A stretch of 64,000 nt of DNA. Origin: Anaerocolumna aminovalerica. Its GTDB lineage: Bacteria; Bacillota; Clostridia; Lachnospirales; Lachnospiraceae. This document shows positions 8,814 to 17,028 of this stretch, piece by piece (the first letter of the stretch is position 1; every line of letters starts with the position of its first letter). The stretch covers positions 23,820 through 87,819 of the forward strand of contig NZ_FOWD01000018.1 of NCBI RefSeq assembly GCF_900115365.1, written 5' to 3'. Under the pieces are notes generated by a model. That model saw only the letters and a list, made by a program, of their open reading frames with translations, was not told where the DNA came from and did not search any database. The translations under genes and the position numbers were made by a program.

Positions 8814-9542
8814 TTAATCTTCATTTCTCTTATAATAAAATATATAAATTATACCAGACAGCATTATATAAATTATAATCGCAACAAAAGAATACACTTT
8901 ATTTAAGTATAAATCATTTCCCATTCTATATGAGATTATAGAAAATCCAGTGGTAATCGGGTGCCAGTTTACTAGCTTACCATTTGAAATAAACACCCCT
9001 ATTACTCCTACTATCATAGAAAATAAAGTCCCCCATATATATTTTCCTCTTGATTTTGAAAAAAAGAGAATTATTGGCAGCACACCTATATATGTACATA
9101 CTTGCATAATAACAAGGGATGTAATTGCTTCAATAATTGTGTTCCTATTTATTCCCGAACATTGTAAGATAAAACCGGTACAAATTAATATAATAATGTT
9201 CAGTAAAGCAAGAAATAATGAATATATAAGCATTGTAATCATTTTTGCCTCTATTACCCTACTCCATTTAATTGGTACCACTAAAATATTCTTTTGTGTA
9301 TCCTCTATCTGTTCTTTATTAATGATATACCCACCAATTAATGTAAGTGTAAAGGGCAGTATTATCGTTACATTGTTCCAGATATTCATATCTAATAAAT
9401 TAGAAAAAAAAATTTTACCCTGGCTCTTGACAGTTTGTTGCATGATAGATATAACATGAGATAATACAATACTTATAATTCCTACACTAAGAATTTTTAA
9501 TCTTTTTAATTTTTTTAATTCGCATCTAATAATTTGAAACAT
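8814..9542 (-). CDS. ABC-2 type permease (second of pair)
   Basis: 242 aa with about six TM helices in the ABC-2 arrangement seen in lantibiotic/bacitracin immunity permeases: N-terminal FQIIRCELKKLKRLK leading straight into TM1, and PFTLTLIGGYIINKEQIEDTQKNILVVPIKWSRVIEAK between TM2 and TM3. That segment is the coupling region to the ATPase. It follows the first permease by ten bases, and the two probably form a heterodimer with the ATPase at 10301-11224. The substrate cannot be told from sequence. Confidence 0.85.
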   Translation of the reverse strand: MFQIIRCELKKLKRLKILSVGIISIVLSHVISIMQQTVKSQGKIFFSNLLDMNIWNNVTIILPFTLTLIGGYIINKEQIEDTQKNILVVPIKWSRVIEAKMITMLIYSLFLALLNIIILICTGFILQCSGINRNTIIEAITSLVIMQVCTYIGVLPIILFFSKSRGKYIWGTLFSMIVGVIGVFISNGKLVNWHPITTGFSIISYRMGNDLYLNKVYSFVAIIIYIMLSGIIYIFYYKRNED

Positions 9543-9552
9543 ATCTCACCTT

Positions 9553-10308
9553 CTATATTTTCTGTTTTATATATATCAACATACTGGAAAATGCTGAAAC
9601 TATAGCTGTTCCTGCCAATACAATGACTCCGGTACTTGCAGGATAATATAGTCTATCTATACCTTCCTGCAAAATAGATGTGTAATTCACAATTTGTAAT
9701 GGATAAGTGATTCTATATGCAATTAAAAACGGCAAATGCAGATCAAGTAGTTTTAACATTGTCACCTGCCATAATAGTAGAAACTGAATAATAATAAAAC
9801 AATTAACAAAAATCATTGATAGCAAATACCTTTTTCTAAAAATTACTATCACTAATAATATCGGCAAAGAAGCACTTATAGAGGCAATTGCTGTTAAAAG
9901 TAAAGCTGCAAATGTCCTTCCAACATAGCCGGAATCGTTTAAGAACATTCCTCCGATTAATGTATACAGACATGTAACAATATTAAATATAATTATTAAG
10001 AAAAGGGCTGTCACTAACTTTATTATATATATCTTCCACTTTTCTATTGTCGTTACCAGAATATTTTTCATCGTATCATTTTGCTCTTCAATCTGAAAAA
10101 GCAATAGTAATATTACTGAAAATAGACTAGGCGTTATCAGAAAGTTTCCAATCAAAATATTCAGGCCTACTAAACTTCTATATGGCAACTGATCCCTTAT
10201 ACATATTAATGTCCATAATACCGGCATAATCAGACCAAGAATGCAAATTATCCTTATTATTCTTTGTCGCTTGAGCTTTTTTAACTCATTAAAATATAAT
10301 CTAAGCAA
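9553..10308 (-). CDS. ABC-2 type permease (first of pair)
   Basis: 251 aa, about six TM helices, with the same plan as its downstream partner: N-terminal YFNELKKLKRQRIIRI then TM1, and FQIEEQNDTMKNILVTTIEKWKIYIIK between TM2 and TM3. The shared E-x-Q-x-D-T-x-K-N-I-L-V motif marks the two as diverged duplicates. It overlaps the ATPase gene by eight bases, pointing to coupled translation. Lantibiotic or peptide self-protection (LanFEG/BcrAB type) is the family's best-known job; here it is only inferred. Confidence 0.85.
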   Translation of the reverse strand: MLRLYFNELKKLKRQRIIRIICILGLIMPVLWTLICIRDQLPYRSLVGLNILIGNFLITPSLFSVILLLLFQIEEQNDTMKNILVTTIEKWKIYIIKLVTALFLIIIFNIVTCLYTLIGGMFLNDSGYVGRTFAALLLTAIASISASLPILLVIVIFRKRYLLSMIFVNCFIIIQFLLLWQVTMLKLLDLHLPFLIAYRITYPLQIVNYTSILQEGIDRLYYPASTGVIVLAGTAIVSAFSSMLIYIKQKI

Positions 10309-11224
10309 TTCCTGTTCCCCCTGTCACCCTAATAAAATAGTCTTCCAGGCTTTCTTCATCAACATAAATTCTTTCTACTTTAATATTATTCAGAACCAGC
10401 GTTTTATTAAGCTCAGGTATAGATAATTGTTCCTCATAAATTCTTATTTCATTTTTTTTGACCACTTCAAATCTGTCTGTTTTATACTCTTTTTCTATTA
10501 TTTCTTTTGCAACATCTATGTTAGAAACCATGAGCTGAATAAAATTCCTGCGCTTTTTCTGTAATTCCTCTCTACTTCCTTCATCTAACAATTTTCCCTG
10601 ATCAATTATACCAATGTCATCAGCAAGCATTTCTATTTCTGAGAGAATATGACTGGATATTAATATGGTTTTTTCTCTTTTGTCACATAAATTTCTAATA
10701 AAGGTCCTAACCTCTGCAATACCAATAGGATCAAGTCCGTTTGTAGGCTCATCAAGAATTAACAAATCTGGAGAATGCATAATAGACAATGCAATCGCAA
10801 GTCTCTGCTTCATTCCCATAGAATATTGTGAAAATAACTTTTTATCATGATAAGGTAAGCCTACAAACTCCATCGCGTTTTTAATTACAATCTTATCATT
10901 TATCTTGCGTAACGTAGCAAATATTTCTAAATTTTCTGAACCAGTTAAGTTCGAATAAAATCCCGGAGATTCAATTAGGCTTCCAACCCTCGGAAGTATA
11001 TCTTTTTTATGTAATCTAATATCTTTTCCCCATAAATAAGCATGTCCAGAAGTTGGCGTTAATAAATCTAGGAGCATTCTCATTGTAGTTGTTTTGCCTG
11101 CTCCATTCCTTCCCAGTAGTCCATATATCTTTCCTTTCTGTACATGAATATTTAAGTTATCAACACTTCTTTGATTACCATATAGTTTAGTTAAATCTTT
11201 AGTCTCAATTATTGATTCTTGCAT
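10301..11224 (-). CDS. ABC transporter ATPase, BcrA/LanF type
   Basis: 307 aa. Walker A GRNGAGKTT (38-46), signature YSMGMKQRLAIA (134-145) and Walker B LLILDEP (154-160), followed by the switch-region SSHILSEIEMLADDIGI. After about residue 215 comes a C-terminal extension typical of ATPases paired with ABC-2 permeases (bacitracin, lantibiotic and drug export or immunity). It is the first gene of a four-gene minus-strand operon with both permeases and the anchored protein. No lantibiotic precursor or two-component system lies next to it. Confidence 0.92.
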   Translation of the reverse strand: MQESIIETKDLTKLYGNQRSVDNLNIHVQKGKIYGLLGRNGAGKTTTMRMLLDLLTPTSGHAYLWGKDIRLHKKDILPRVGSLIESPGFYSNLTGSENLEIFATLRKINDKIVIKNAMEFVGLPYHDKKLFSQYSMGMKQRLAIALSIMHSPDLLILDEPTNGLDPIGIAEVRTFIRNLCDKREKTILISSHILSEIEMLADDIGIIDQGKLLDEGSREELQKKRRNFIQLMVSNIDVAKEIIEKEYKTDRFEVVKKNEIRIYEEQLSIPELNKTLVLNNIKVERIYVDEESLEDYFIRVTGGTGIA

Positions 11225-11581
11225 TTTCAGCCTTCTTTCATTTCAATATATTTATATAATAATGTTACTCCTTAAATAGGAATTGTTGTTCCTCTTATTC
11301 CAATATTATAAATGTATTTTATACGGTGGGATGTTGAAATAACTACTTAATTATTTAAACCTAGTAGTAAGTAAAACTTGGTGAGTATCCATACATACTT
11401 TACGTACTACTGGTATATAACAAAAAAATTCAAAGACCTTTTACTTAGTGGCTAAAATTTCTTGTATTAAAAATCTAATAATAATTATATAAAAATAAAT
11501 ATTAGTTATATTTTTCTTCGAGAACTTCATTGTTGTTAAAAATTTAATCAACTACTTTTTCAATCCACTTCAGTGCTTTTT

Positions 11582-11627
11582 ATAGATACCTTATTATGTT
11601 ATTATAATAACATAATAAGGTATCTAT
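11582..11627. repeat. perfect 46-bp AT-rich palindrome
   Basis: Two 23-base arms, ATAGATACCTTATTATG plus TTATTA, meet with no spacer and match at every position. Pairing stops exactly at 11581/11628. There is no T tract on either side, so it is not an ordinary terminator. It could be a cruciform, a solo transposon end pair or a protein site. Confidence 0.85.
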
Positions 11628-11890
11628 GCGGGGTGGTGTTGAAATTACTATATATTATTGTAGAAACATAAAGTGTGATTTACTTACTAAAACATATCCT
11701 TGCTATATTAAAGTTGAAATAGTTCTAATTAAACCATATGTTAATCTTACAATTTATAGATAAAATTTAAGTATGGTATAAGATATAATCCAATTTGATT
11801 TCATATTGTTAAGAACCTTAAAGAATATGACTTAGATTTTTAGCTATTGAAAAGTTAACTCATTTTATATGCCTTAAAGTTTATTAAAAT

Positions 11891-11920
11891 AAAAAAGATA
11901 GTATCCTTTCGGGTACTATC
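11891..11920 (-). terminator. terminator of the bofA-like gene
   Basis: On the minus strand a ten-pair stem (GATAGTACCC / GGATACTATC, one G-U pair) with a GAAA loop is followed by TTTTTTATTTT. It lies about 130 bases after the stop of the gene at 12049. Confidence 0.85.
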
Positions 11921-12048
11921 AAGTATTTTTACATTTTATACGGACATTTACTATACACTTAAACCGAATATGATCGATATTGTCCCTATATATCTTTAAA
12001 GATATTAATATATAATCCTTATAATTAAAAACCTACTACTTCCACTGG

Positions 12049-12321
12049 CTAAACAAAATAATAATAAAGCGCCACCCCATAAACCAACAAAAATCCCGGT
12101 ATCCCAAGGCTTCCAATAGTCAGTGCCGTCAAACCGTTGGTACCAACTCCTAAAGCCAGTCCCAGTCCGTCTAAAATCATATTTACTATGTATATTCCTA
12201 CTAAGCCAGCGAATACACGAAGGCCAAAGTTAACTAGCAAATCCATTCTTCTTTTGATTAATCCAATTGCTAAAAGTATTAAACATATTATAATAATTAC
12301 TATAAATATTTTACTTTCCAT
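12049..12321 (-). CDS. bofA: BofA-like pro-sigma-K processing regulator
   Basis: 90 aa with two or three hydrophobic segments and the BofA family C-terminal pattern: VNMILDGLGLALGVGTN, then an LGIPG turn (LTIGSLGIPGFLLVYGVAL). In Bacillus, BofA holds the sigma-K protease SpoIVFB inactive in the forespore outer membrane. Its presence marks a spore former. It is divergent from the DUF2508 gene at 12454; in Bacillus the homologous pair yaaL-bofA lies together, which supports both calls. SD AGGAGG precedes the ATG. Confidence 0.88.
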   Translation of the reverse strand: MESKIFIVIIIICLILLAIGLIKRRMDLLVNFGLRVFAGLVGIYIVNMILDGLGLALGVGTNGLTALTIGSLGIPGFLLVYGVALYYYFV

Positions 12322-12453
12322 ACTGTCCTCCTATCAAAATTTTAGGCATATTTTTCTAATTACTGTAGTATATTCTAGTAAATCTTGGACTATACTATAA
12401 ACAATAATAAATCTATTATTAGCTTATAGTAGTATAAGTAGAATGGAGTAAAT

Positions 12454-12669
12454 ATGAAGTTATTTTCAAAAAAGAAAAATCCAGAGGCCGAACTTTTGCT
12501 CAATGAAATTAAACGAACAAAAATTGCTTTAGAAGCGGCATATTCTAATTTTGAAAATGTTGTTGATCCGGACTTAATTGATTGTTACATTTACGAAGTA
12601 AATGCAGCTCAAAAAAGATACAAATTCCTTTTAAAACGAGCCAAAGAGTTAGACGCTCTCCTACCATGA
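12454..12669 (+). CDS. DUF2508 family protein (YaaL-like)
   Basis: 71 aa, helical and charged, with no TM segment. The pattern LLNEIKRTKIALEAAYSNFENVVDPDLIDCYIYE followed by a second helix rich in Lys is characteristic of the DUF2508/YaaL family, often encoded next to bofA and recR in Firmicutes. Its biochemical role is unknown. It is transcribed away from bofA across a 132-base shared promoter region. Confidence 0.85.
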   Translation: MKLFSKKKNPEAELLLNEIKRTKIALEAAYSNFENVVDPDLIDCYIYEVNAAQKRYKFLLKRAKELDALLP

Positions 12670-12760
12670 TATAATACAAACGAAGTGAAGAATTTGCAAG
12701 CTTGTTTGCAGATTTTCAGCATAGTGGCAAGTTCATGAACATTATGTCCATGATATAATA
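12665..12760. repeat. dispersed intergenic repeat, copy A
   Basis: About 95 bases beginning and ending with CATGATATAATA-type sequence. Read on the minus strand it lines up with 45303-45391 over its whole length, sharing TATTATATCATG, ACATAA, TTCATGA, CTTG-CACT, GCAA, TTGCA, TCA and CGTTT in the same order and spacing. It starts on the last bases of the DUF2508 gene. Confidence 0.6.
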
Positions 12761-12820
12761 AACCCTTTCATTAAGAGAGCCTGAAACGAAAAGGACCTTA
12801 CAATATTATCATTCAATACG

Positions 12821-12865
12821 AAAAGGCGAAGAATCTCATATCATATAGAAATTCTCCGCCTTTTT
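12821..12865. terminator. bidirectional terminator at the end of the glucosidase region
   Basis: Stem AAAAGGCG-AGAAT / ATTCT-CGCCTTTTT with a single A/C mismatch and an AT-rich loop. A runs on one side and T runs on the other let it stop transcription from either direction. Confidence 0.75.
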
Positions 12866-13066
12866 AGGAACTAGCCACCCGTTAATTAAAGCAAGGCATT
12901 TTGCGCTTTCCTTCCAATATTTATCCAGGGAACCAAAACGATTTATACTTCTTACTAAATCATGGTTCTCCATTACCAAAGCCACATTTCCATCTGCCGG
13001 TACCGCCTTTTGCCATCTTGTCAATCCTCCGGCTTCCAATACCTGCAAATTTAGGCGCAGGCACAA
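12836..13066 (-). pseudogene. fragment of a GH13 oligo-1,6-glucosidase
   Basis: A 76-codon frame whose middle reads TRWQKAVPADGNVALVMENHD followed by LVRSINRFGS and KESAKCLA. This lines up with residues around 297-335 of the intact glucosidase next door (NKWQNCFNEDGWNSLFW, NHDVPRIVSRWG, ESAKMLA). The catalytic NHD is kept, but the rest of the barrel is missing on both sides and no ribosome site is seen. It lies 18 bases downstream of the intact gene and runs into the terminator. I read it as the leftover of a decayed tandem paralogue. Confidence 0.8.
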
Positions 13067-13083
13067 TTTTCATGTTTGAAAAA

Positions 13084-14700
13084 CTAACCTTTATACATTA
13101 ATGCTTCAAAAGGCCTTAATCTGCCTGGTAAACTTAAACCATAATTAGATATGAGAACCTCTTTCTTATCTTCGTATTCCTTAGGCAGGTTATATTCCAC
13201 TTCATCTGCATAAAAGTTACAAACTACTACTATTTTGGTATCTTTTAATGTTCTGACATATGCAAATATATTTTTGTCTTCAGGAAGCAACATTTCAAAA
13301 TCCCCATATACAATTACTTCATTGTTTTTTCTTATTTCTATCAACTTTTTATAATAATTATAAATGGAGTCCGGATTACTTACCTGTTCTTTTGCATTTA
13401 TCTCGGTAAAGTTTGGGTTTACCTCTATCCAAGGTGTACCGGTTGTAAATCCGCTATTTATCTCATCACTCCATTGCATGGGAGTTCTGGCATTATCTCT
13501 GCCTTTAGCATATATAGATTCCATAATTTCTTCATGGGTATATCCATTTTTTAATCTGTCCTTATACATATTAAGAGTTTCAATATCTTTATATTGATTG
13601 ATATCTTTAAACTTAATATTGGTCATGCCTAATTCCTCTCCCTGATAGATATAAGGGGTTCCCTTAAGCCCATGCAGAAGTGTTGCCAACATTTTAGCAC
13701 TTTCTACCCTGTATTCCTTGTCATTTCCCCATCTTGATACAATTCTTGGCACATCATGGTTGTTCCAGAACAGACTATTCCATCCGTCCTCATTAAAACA
13801 GTTCTGCCATTTATTAAAAACCTGTTTAAGAGAAATTAAATTCAGGGGCTGCAAATCCCATTTCTCTTTTCCCGGAATCTGATCCAACCCAATATGCTCG
13901 AATTGAAATACCATACTTAATTCACTGCCGTCTGGGTTAGAATACATTTTCGCTATTTCAGGAGTTGCACCCCAGCATTCGCCAACCGTTAACAAATCCT
14001 TACCACCAAAGGTATTCCTGTTCATTTCCCGGATATATTCATGGAGCATTGGACCGTTACCGGTAATTTTTTCATCCGGAACTTTACCAAGAAGCTCAAT
14101 AACATCCATTCGAAATCCGCCGATACCTTTGTCAATCCAGAAATTCATACATTTCCAGATTTCTTCTCTGACTTTAGGGTTCTCCCAATTTAAATCCGGC
14201 TGTTTTTTACTAAATAAATGCAAATAATATTGTTCCGTTGCTTCATCCCATTCCCAGGCACTGCCGGAGAAAGTAGAGCCTAAATCATTAGGTTCATGGC
14301 CATCAACCGGATCTCTCCATATATAATAGTCCCTGTAAGGATTATCTTTTGATTTCCTTGACTGGGTAAACCATTTATGCTCATCTGAAGTATGATTGGC
14401 AACCAAGTCCATAAGAATTTTTATACCTCTTTCATTTGCTTCCTTTAAAAGAAGTTCCATATCTTCTAAAGTACCAAACTCATCCATAATATCCTCATAA
14501 TCGCTGATATCATAGCCATTATCATCATTTGGGGACTTAAAAACGGGACTTAGCCAGATTACATCAATTCCCAGATTTTTTAGGTAATCCAATTTTTCAA
14601 TAATGCCTTTCAGATCACCTATTCCATCCCCGTTGCTGTCATTAAAACTTCTTGGATATATCTGATATACAACTGAACTATGCCACCATTTTTTTACCAT
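13084..14700 (-). CDS. malL: oligo-1,6-glucosidase (GH13_31)
   Basis: 538 aa, cytoplasmic, no signal peptide. GH13 regions: DLVANHTSDEHKW (98-110), GFRMDV with nucleophile D199, GECWG with acid/base E241, and NHDVPR with D316. The residue after the nucleophile is Val200; Val at this place marks alpha-1,6-acting oligo-1,6-glucosidases, while alpha-1,4-glucosidases have Ala or Thr. It would release glucose from isomaltose and branched limit dextrins left by pullulanase and phosphorylase. Length is normal for the family. It is the last intact gene in the minus-strand starch block. Confidence 0.92.
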   Translation of the reverse strand: MVKKWWHSSVVYQIYPRSFNDSNGDGIGDLKGIIEKLDYLKNLGIDVIWLSPVFKSPNDDNGYDISDYEDIMDEFGTLEDMELLLKEANERGIKILMDLVANHTSDEHKWFTQSRKSKDNPYRDYYIWRDPVDGHEPNDLGSTFSGSAWEWDEATEQYYLHLFSKKQPDLNWENPKVREEIWKCMNFWIDKGIGGFRMDVIELLGKVPDEKITGNGPMLHEYIREMNRNTFGGKDLLTVGECWGATPEIAKMYSNPDGSELSMVFQFEHIGLDQIPGKEKWDLQPLNLISLKQVFNKWQNCFNEDGWNSLFWNNHDVPRIVSRWGNDKEYRVESAKMLATLLHGLKGTPYIYQGEELGMTNIKFKDINQYKDIETLNMYKDRLKNGYTHEEIMESIYAKGRDNARTPMQWSDEINSGFTTGTPWIEVNPNFTEINAKEQVSNPDSIYNYYKKLIEIRKNNEVIVYGDFEMLLPEDKNIFAYVRTLKDTKIVVVCNFYADEVEYNLPKEYEDKKEVLISNYGLSLPGRLRPFEALMYKG

Positions 14701-14890
14701 TTATACACCTCTAGCCTTTCTTTTTTTGTGTTTTTGCATACAACCTAAGCAAATTTTACCTAATCCCAATGGGATATAGACTCAATGGGAGCTATGCCCA
14801 ACGGGCTCAATACACAATGGATTTTAGACTCCATACCATACTTTTTGCCTAACCTTGGCAGCTCAAAAGCCTTGTTAAGGATAACACAAG

Positions 14891-16840
14891 CTAAACTTCC
14901 AGCTTCTCAAGTTTAGCAAAAACTCTTAATAACTCACTGACACTCCAGGCCTGTGCAAAGCATCCCTGAGAAATCGTGGGGGTTTCTCCGTCATAAATTT
15001 CCGCAATCTGTCCGATACAACCTTCCCTCATACAAGGTTCTAAAGCTTCCAGCTGTTCTTTTACCCTTTTTACAGCTTCCGGTCTTTCATCATTTACTTT
15101 AAGATAGGCCAAATAATAAGCACCTAAAGGAAATGCCCATACTGTTCCCTGGTGATAAGCCATATCACGGTTAAAGAGTGAGCCTCCGTAAATGGCCTTA
15201 AAAGCCTTGTCATTCTTACTTAAGCTGCGAAGTCCATATGGTGTATATAAGGTTTCATATACCTTACTGACAACCAACCTCTCCTTTTCTTTATCCAATA
15301 GGGAAAAAGGCTGGGATACTGCCCATATTTGATTACAACGAATTTGATTATCCGCATCTTCTCCCGATACTAAATCCTTTAAGCAATTCTCTGATTCATT
15401 CCAGAATTTTTCTGAAAAGCTAACTCTTACTAACTCAGCAAGTTCTTCATACTGACTGTCTTCTTTGCCTAATAGTCTGGCAAACAGTCCCATGATTTTT
15501 AAGTCATTATACCAATAGGCATTGATTTCAACAGGTTTTCCATGTCTTGGGGTTGGTAAAATATCTTCAAACCGTACATCCATCCAGGTTACCTGTTCCA
15601 ATCCGCTTCCCGCCATAATTAAACCGTCTGTATCCATTTTAATATGATAGTCCGTGCCTTGCTTATACCATTTTATAATATCCTCCATAATGGCGTATGC
15701 TTCCTCTACAAAGGCCAGATCATTACTTTCCAAATAATACTCATATACAGCACCAATAAAAAGCAGTGAGGCATCTACTGTGTTATACAAAGGGTCATTG
15801 CCGCCTTCCGGAAACATATTTGGCATTAAGCCTTTTTTACAATACTGCATAAAAGTACGGAATATACTTTTCACTTCCTCATACCGTTTTGTAGAAATAC
15901 AGCAGCCTACCATGGATATCATAGTATCTCTTCCCCAATCAGCAAAGAATGGGTATCCTGCCATAAGGGTCTTTCCTTTGGTGGAGTCTCTGTTAACCAA
16001 AAATTGATCTGCGCTTTTAACTAATTGCTTACCTATTTCATTTTTTATTCCTGACTGCTTTACAAGACCTGTCAGTCTATTACTTTCATTCTCTATCATC
16101 TGCTCTATGGTAGCAGCAATAGAATCTGTACTATATATAATATCTAATACCTTTTCCTCATAAGCAGTTACGGTTACGGAAATATTATGATTGGATGCAG
16201 TCACACCGATTGCTTCCCGTCCATCTCTTGCATCGTAGCCATAATATAAATCTTTTGTATATTCTGTATTAGAAGTGGTAACTTTGCCATTGGTAAGATA
16301 ATTTAACTTAATTCCATTACTGAATACTGCATTATTTTTATGTTCAAATATTTGATCTGTACTTAAAGTATCTCCTTTTGGAATAAATTGAAGCTGCGGT
16401 GTGATTGTTAATTTAACTTCCCGGTTCATGTCATTATGAATCACATAACGTATACCAATTGTATTCTCATCATAAGCCATTAATACAGTTTTCTTAATCT
16501 CAATTCCCTCTACCTGATATACCCAAACGGGATAATATTCAAACATAAATTGATTTAAATATCTATATCCCAGTTGGTTTTTAGCATGATTTACATATTC
16601 CTGACTGGATAAACTAAACTTTTCTTTATCCAATTCAATTACTTCATCCATTCTTGTAATTAAATGATACCTATGATTGGGGGCTACCGTACAAGCCATC
16701 AACAGTGCATGGTCATTGCGGCTGTTAGAACCAATCATTGTCAAAGAGGAATAACCTCCTAATCCATTTGTTATCAGATAACAATTTTCCTGGCCTCTGT
16801 CTAATGTCTTCCAATCATTTTTTCCATATATAAACTTCAT
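14891..16840 (-). CDS. glycogen debranching enzyme, amylo-alpha-1,6-glucosidase (GH133)
   Basis: 649 aa, no signal peptide. The N-terminal half (about 1-260) is a beta-rich GDE N-domain beginning with QENCYLITNGLGGYSSLTM. The C-terminal half is the (alpha/alpha)6 barrel with GYPFFADWGRDTMISM, NMFPEGG, YNTVDASLLF and MAYHQGTVWAFPLG. It would remove alpha-1,6 glucose stubs from glycogen or dextrins in the cytoplasm. It is 190 bases upstream of the glucosidase gene; the gap contains small palindromes (ATCCCA/TGGGAT near 14763) and no gene. Confidence 0.9.
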   Translation of the reverse strand: MKFIYGKNDWKTLDRGQENCYLITNGLGGYSSLTMIGSNSRNDHALLMACTVAPNHRYHLITRMDEVIELDKEKFSLSSQEYVNHAKNQLGYRYLNQFMFEYYPVWVYQVEGIEIKKTVLMAYDENTIGIRYVIHNDMNREVKLTITPQLQFIPKGDTLSTDQIFEHKNNAVFSNGIKLNYLTNGKVTTSNTEYTKDLYYGYDARDGREAIGVTASNHNISVTVTAYEEKVLDIIYSTDSIAATIEQMIENESNRLTGLVKQSGIKNEIGKQLVKSADQFLVNRDSTKGKTLMAGYPFFADWGRDTMISMVGCCISTKRYEEVKSIFRTFMQYCKKGLMPNMFPEGGNDPLYNTVDASLLFIGAVYEYYLESNDLAFVEEAYAIMEDIIKWYKQGTDYHIKMDTDGLIMAGSGLEQVTWMDVRFEDILPTPRHGKPVEINAYWYNDLKIMGLFARLLGKEDSQYEELAELVRVSFSEKFWNESENCLKDLVSGEDADNQIRCNQIWAVSQPFSLLDKEKERLVVSKVYETLYTPYGLRSLSKNDKAFKAIYGGSLFNRDMAYHQGTVWAFPLGAYYLAYLKVNDERPEAVKRVKEQLEALEPCMREGCIGQIAEIYDGETPTISQGCFAQAWSVSELLRVFAKLEKLEV

Positions 16841-16898
16841 TTCTTATACCCATTGCCTATCGCATCTGCTACAGATTTGATACTGCCACTTAAATTGT

Positions 16899-16951
16899 GG
16901 TTGAAAGAATCATTTCGTGGCATTCATCCTATTATTTATTTTCTTTCAACC
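16899..16951. repeat. inverted repeat between debranching enzyme and lipoprotein amylase
   Basis: Perfect 11-base arms GGTTGAAAGAA / TTCTTTCAACC separated by 31 bases. No T tract follows on the minus strand, so a role in RNA stability or binding is as likely as termination. It lies in the 188-base gap between the genes ending at 17029 and starting at 16840. Confidence 0.5.
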
Positions 16952-17028
16952 TTTCAATGATGGGGCATGCTTTCCCATTTTTACTCCTGTTTCCGCCAAC
17001 AACACAGAGTTTCCCCTTGTACTTTCAT

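Larger units (their letters stand above)
11225..12048. other. 824-base gap with long palindrome and a terminator
   Basis: AT-rich sequence with no supported gene. It holds the perfect 46-bp palindrome at 11582-11627 and the terminator at 11891-11920. Two similar short stretches, both containing TGTTGAAAT followed by ACTA, occur near 11331 and 11638, the second directly after the palindrome. The right end of the gap is the 3' side of the bofA-like gene and the left end is the promoter side of the ABC operon. Confidence 0.6.

Noticed and set aside
12137..12400. 87-codon plus-strand frame across bofA
   Set aside because: It is antisense to a clear BofA gene and runs through its promoter.
14757..14835. 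Row of CAATGGG/CCCAACGGGC words between glucosidase and debranching enzyme, looking like a short repeat array
   Set aside because: The units vary in length and sequence, there are too few, and nothing nearby encodes Cas proteins; no CRISPR array was found in the window.
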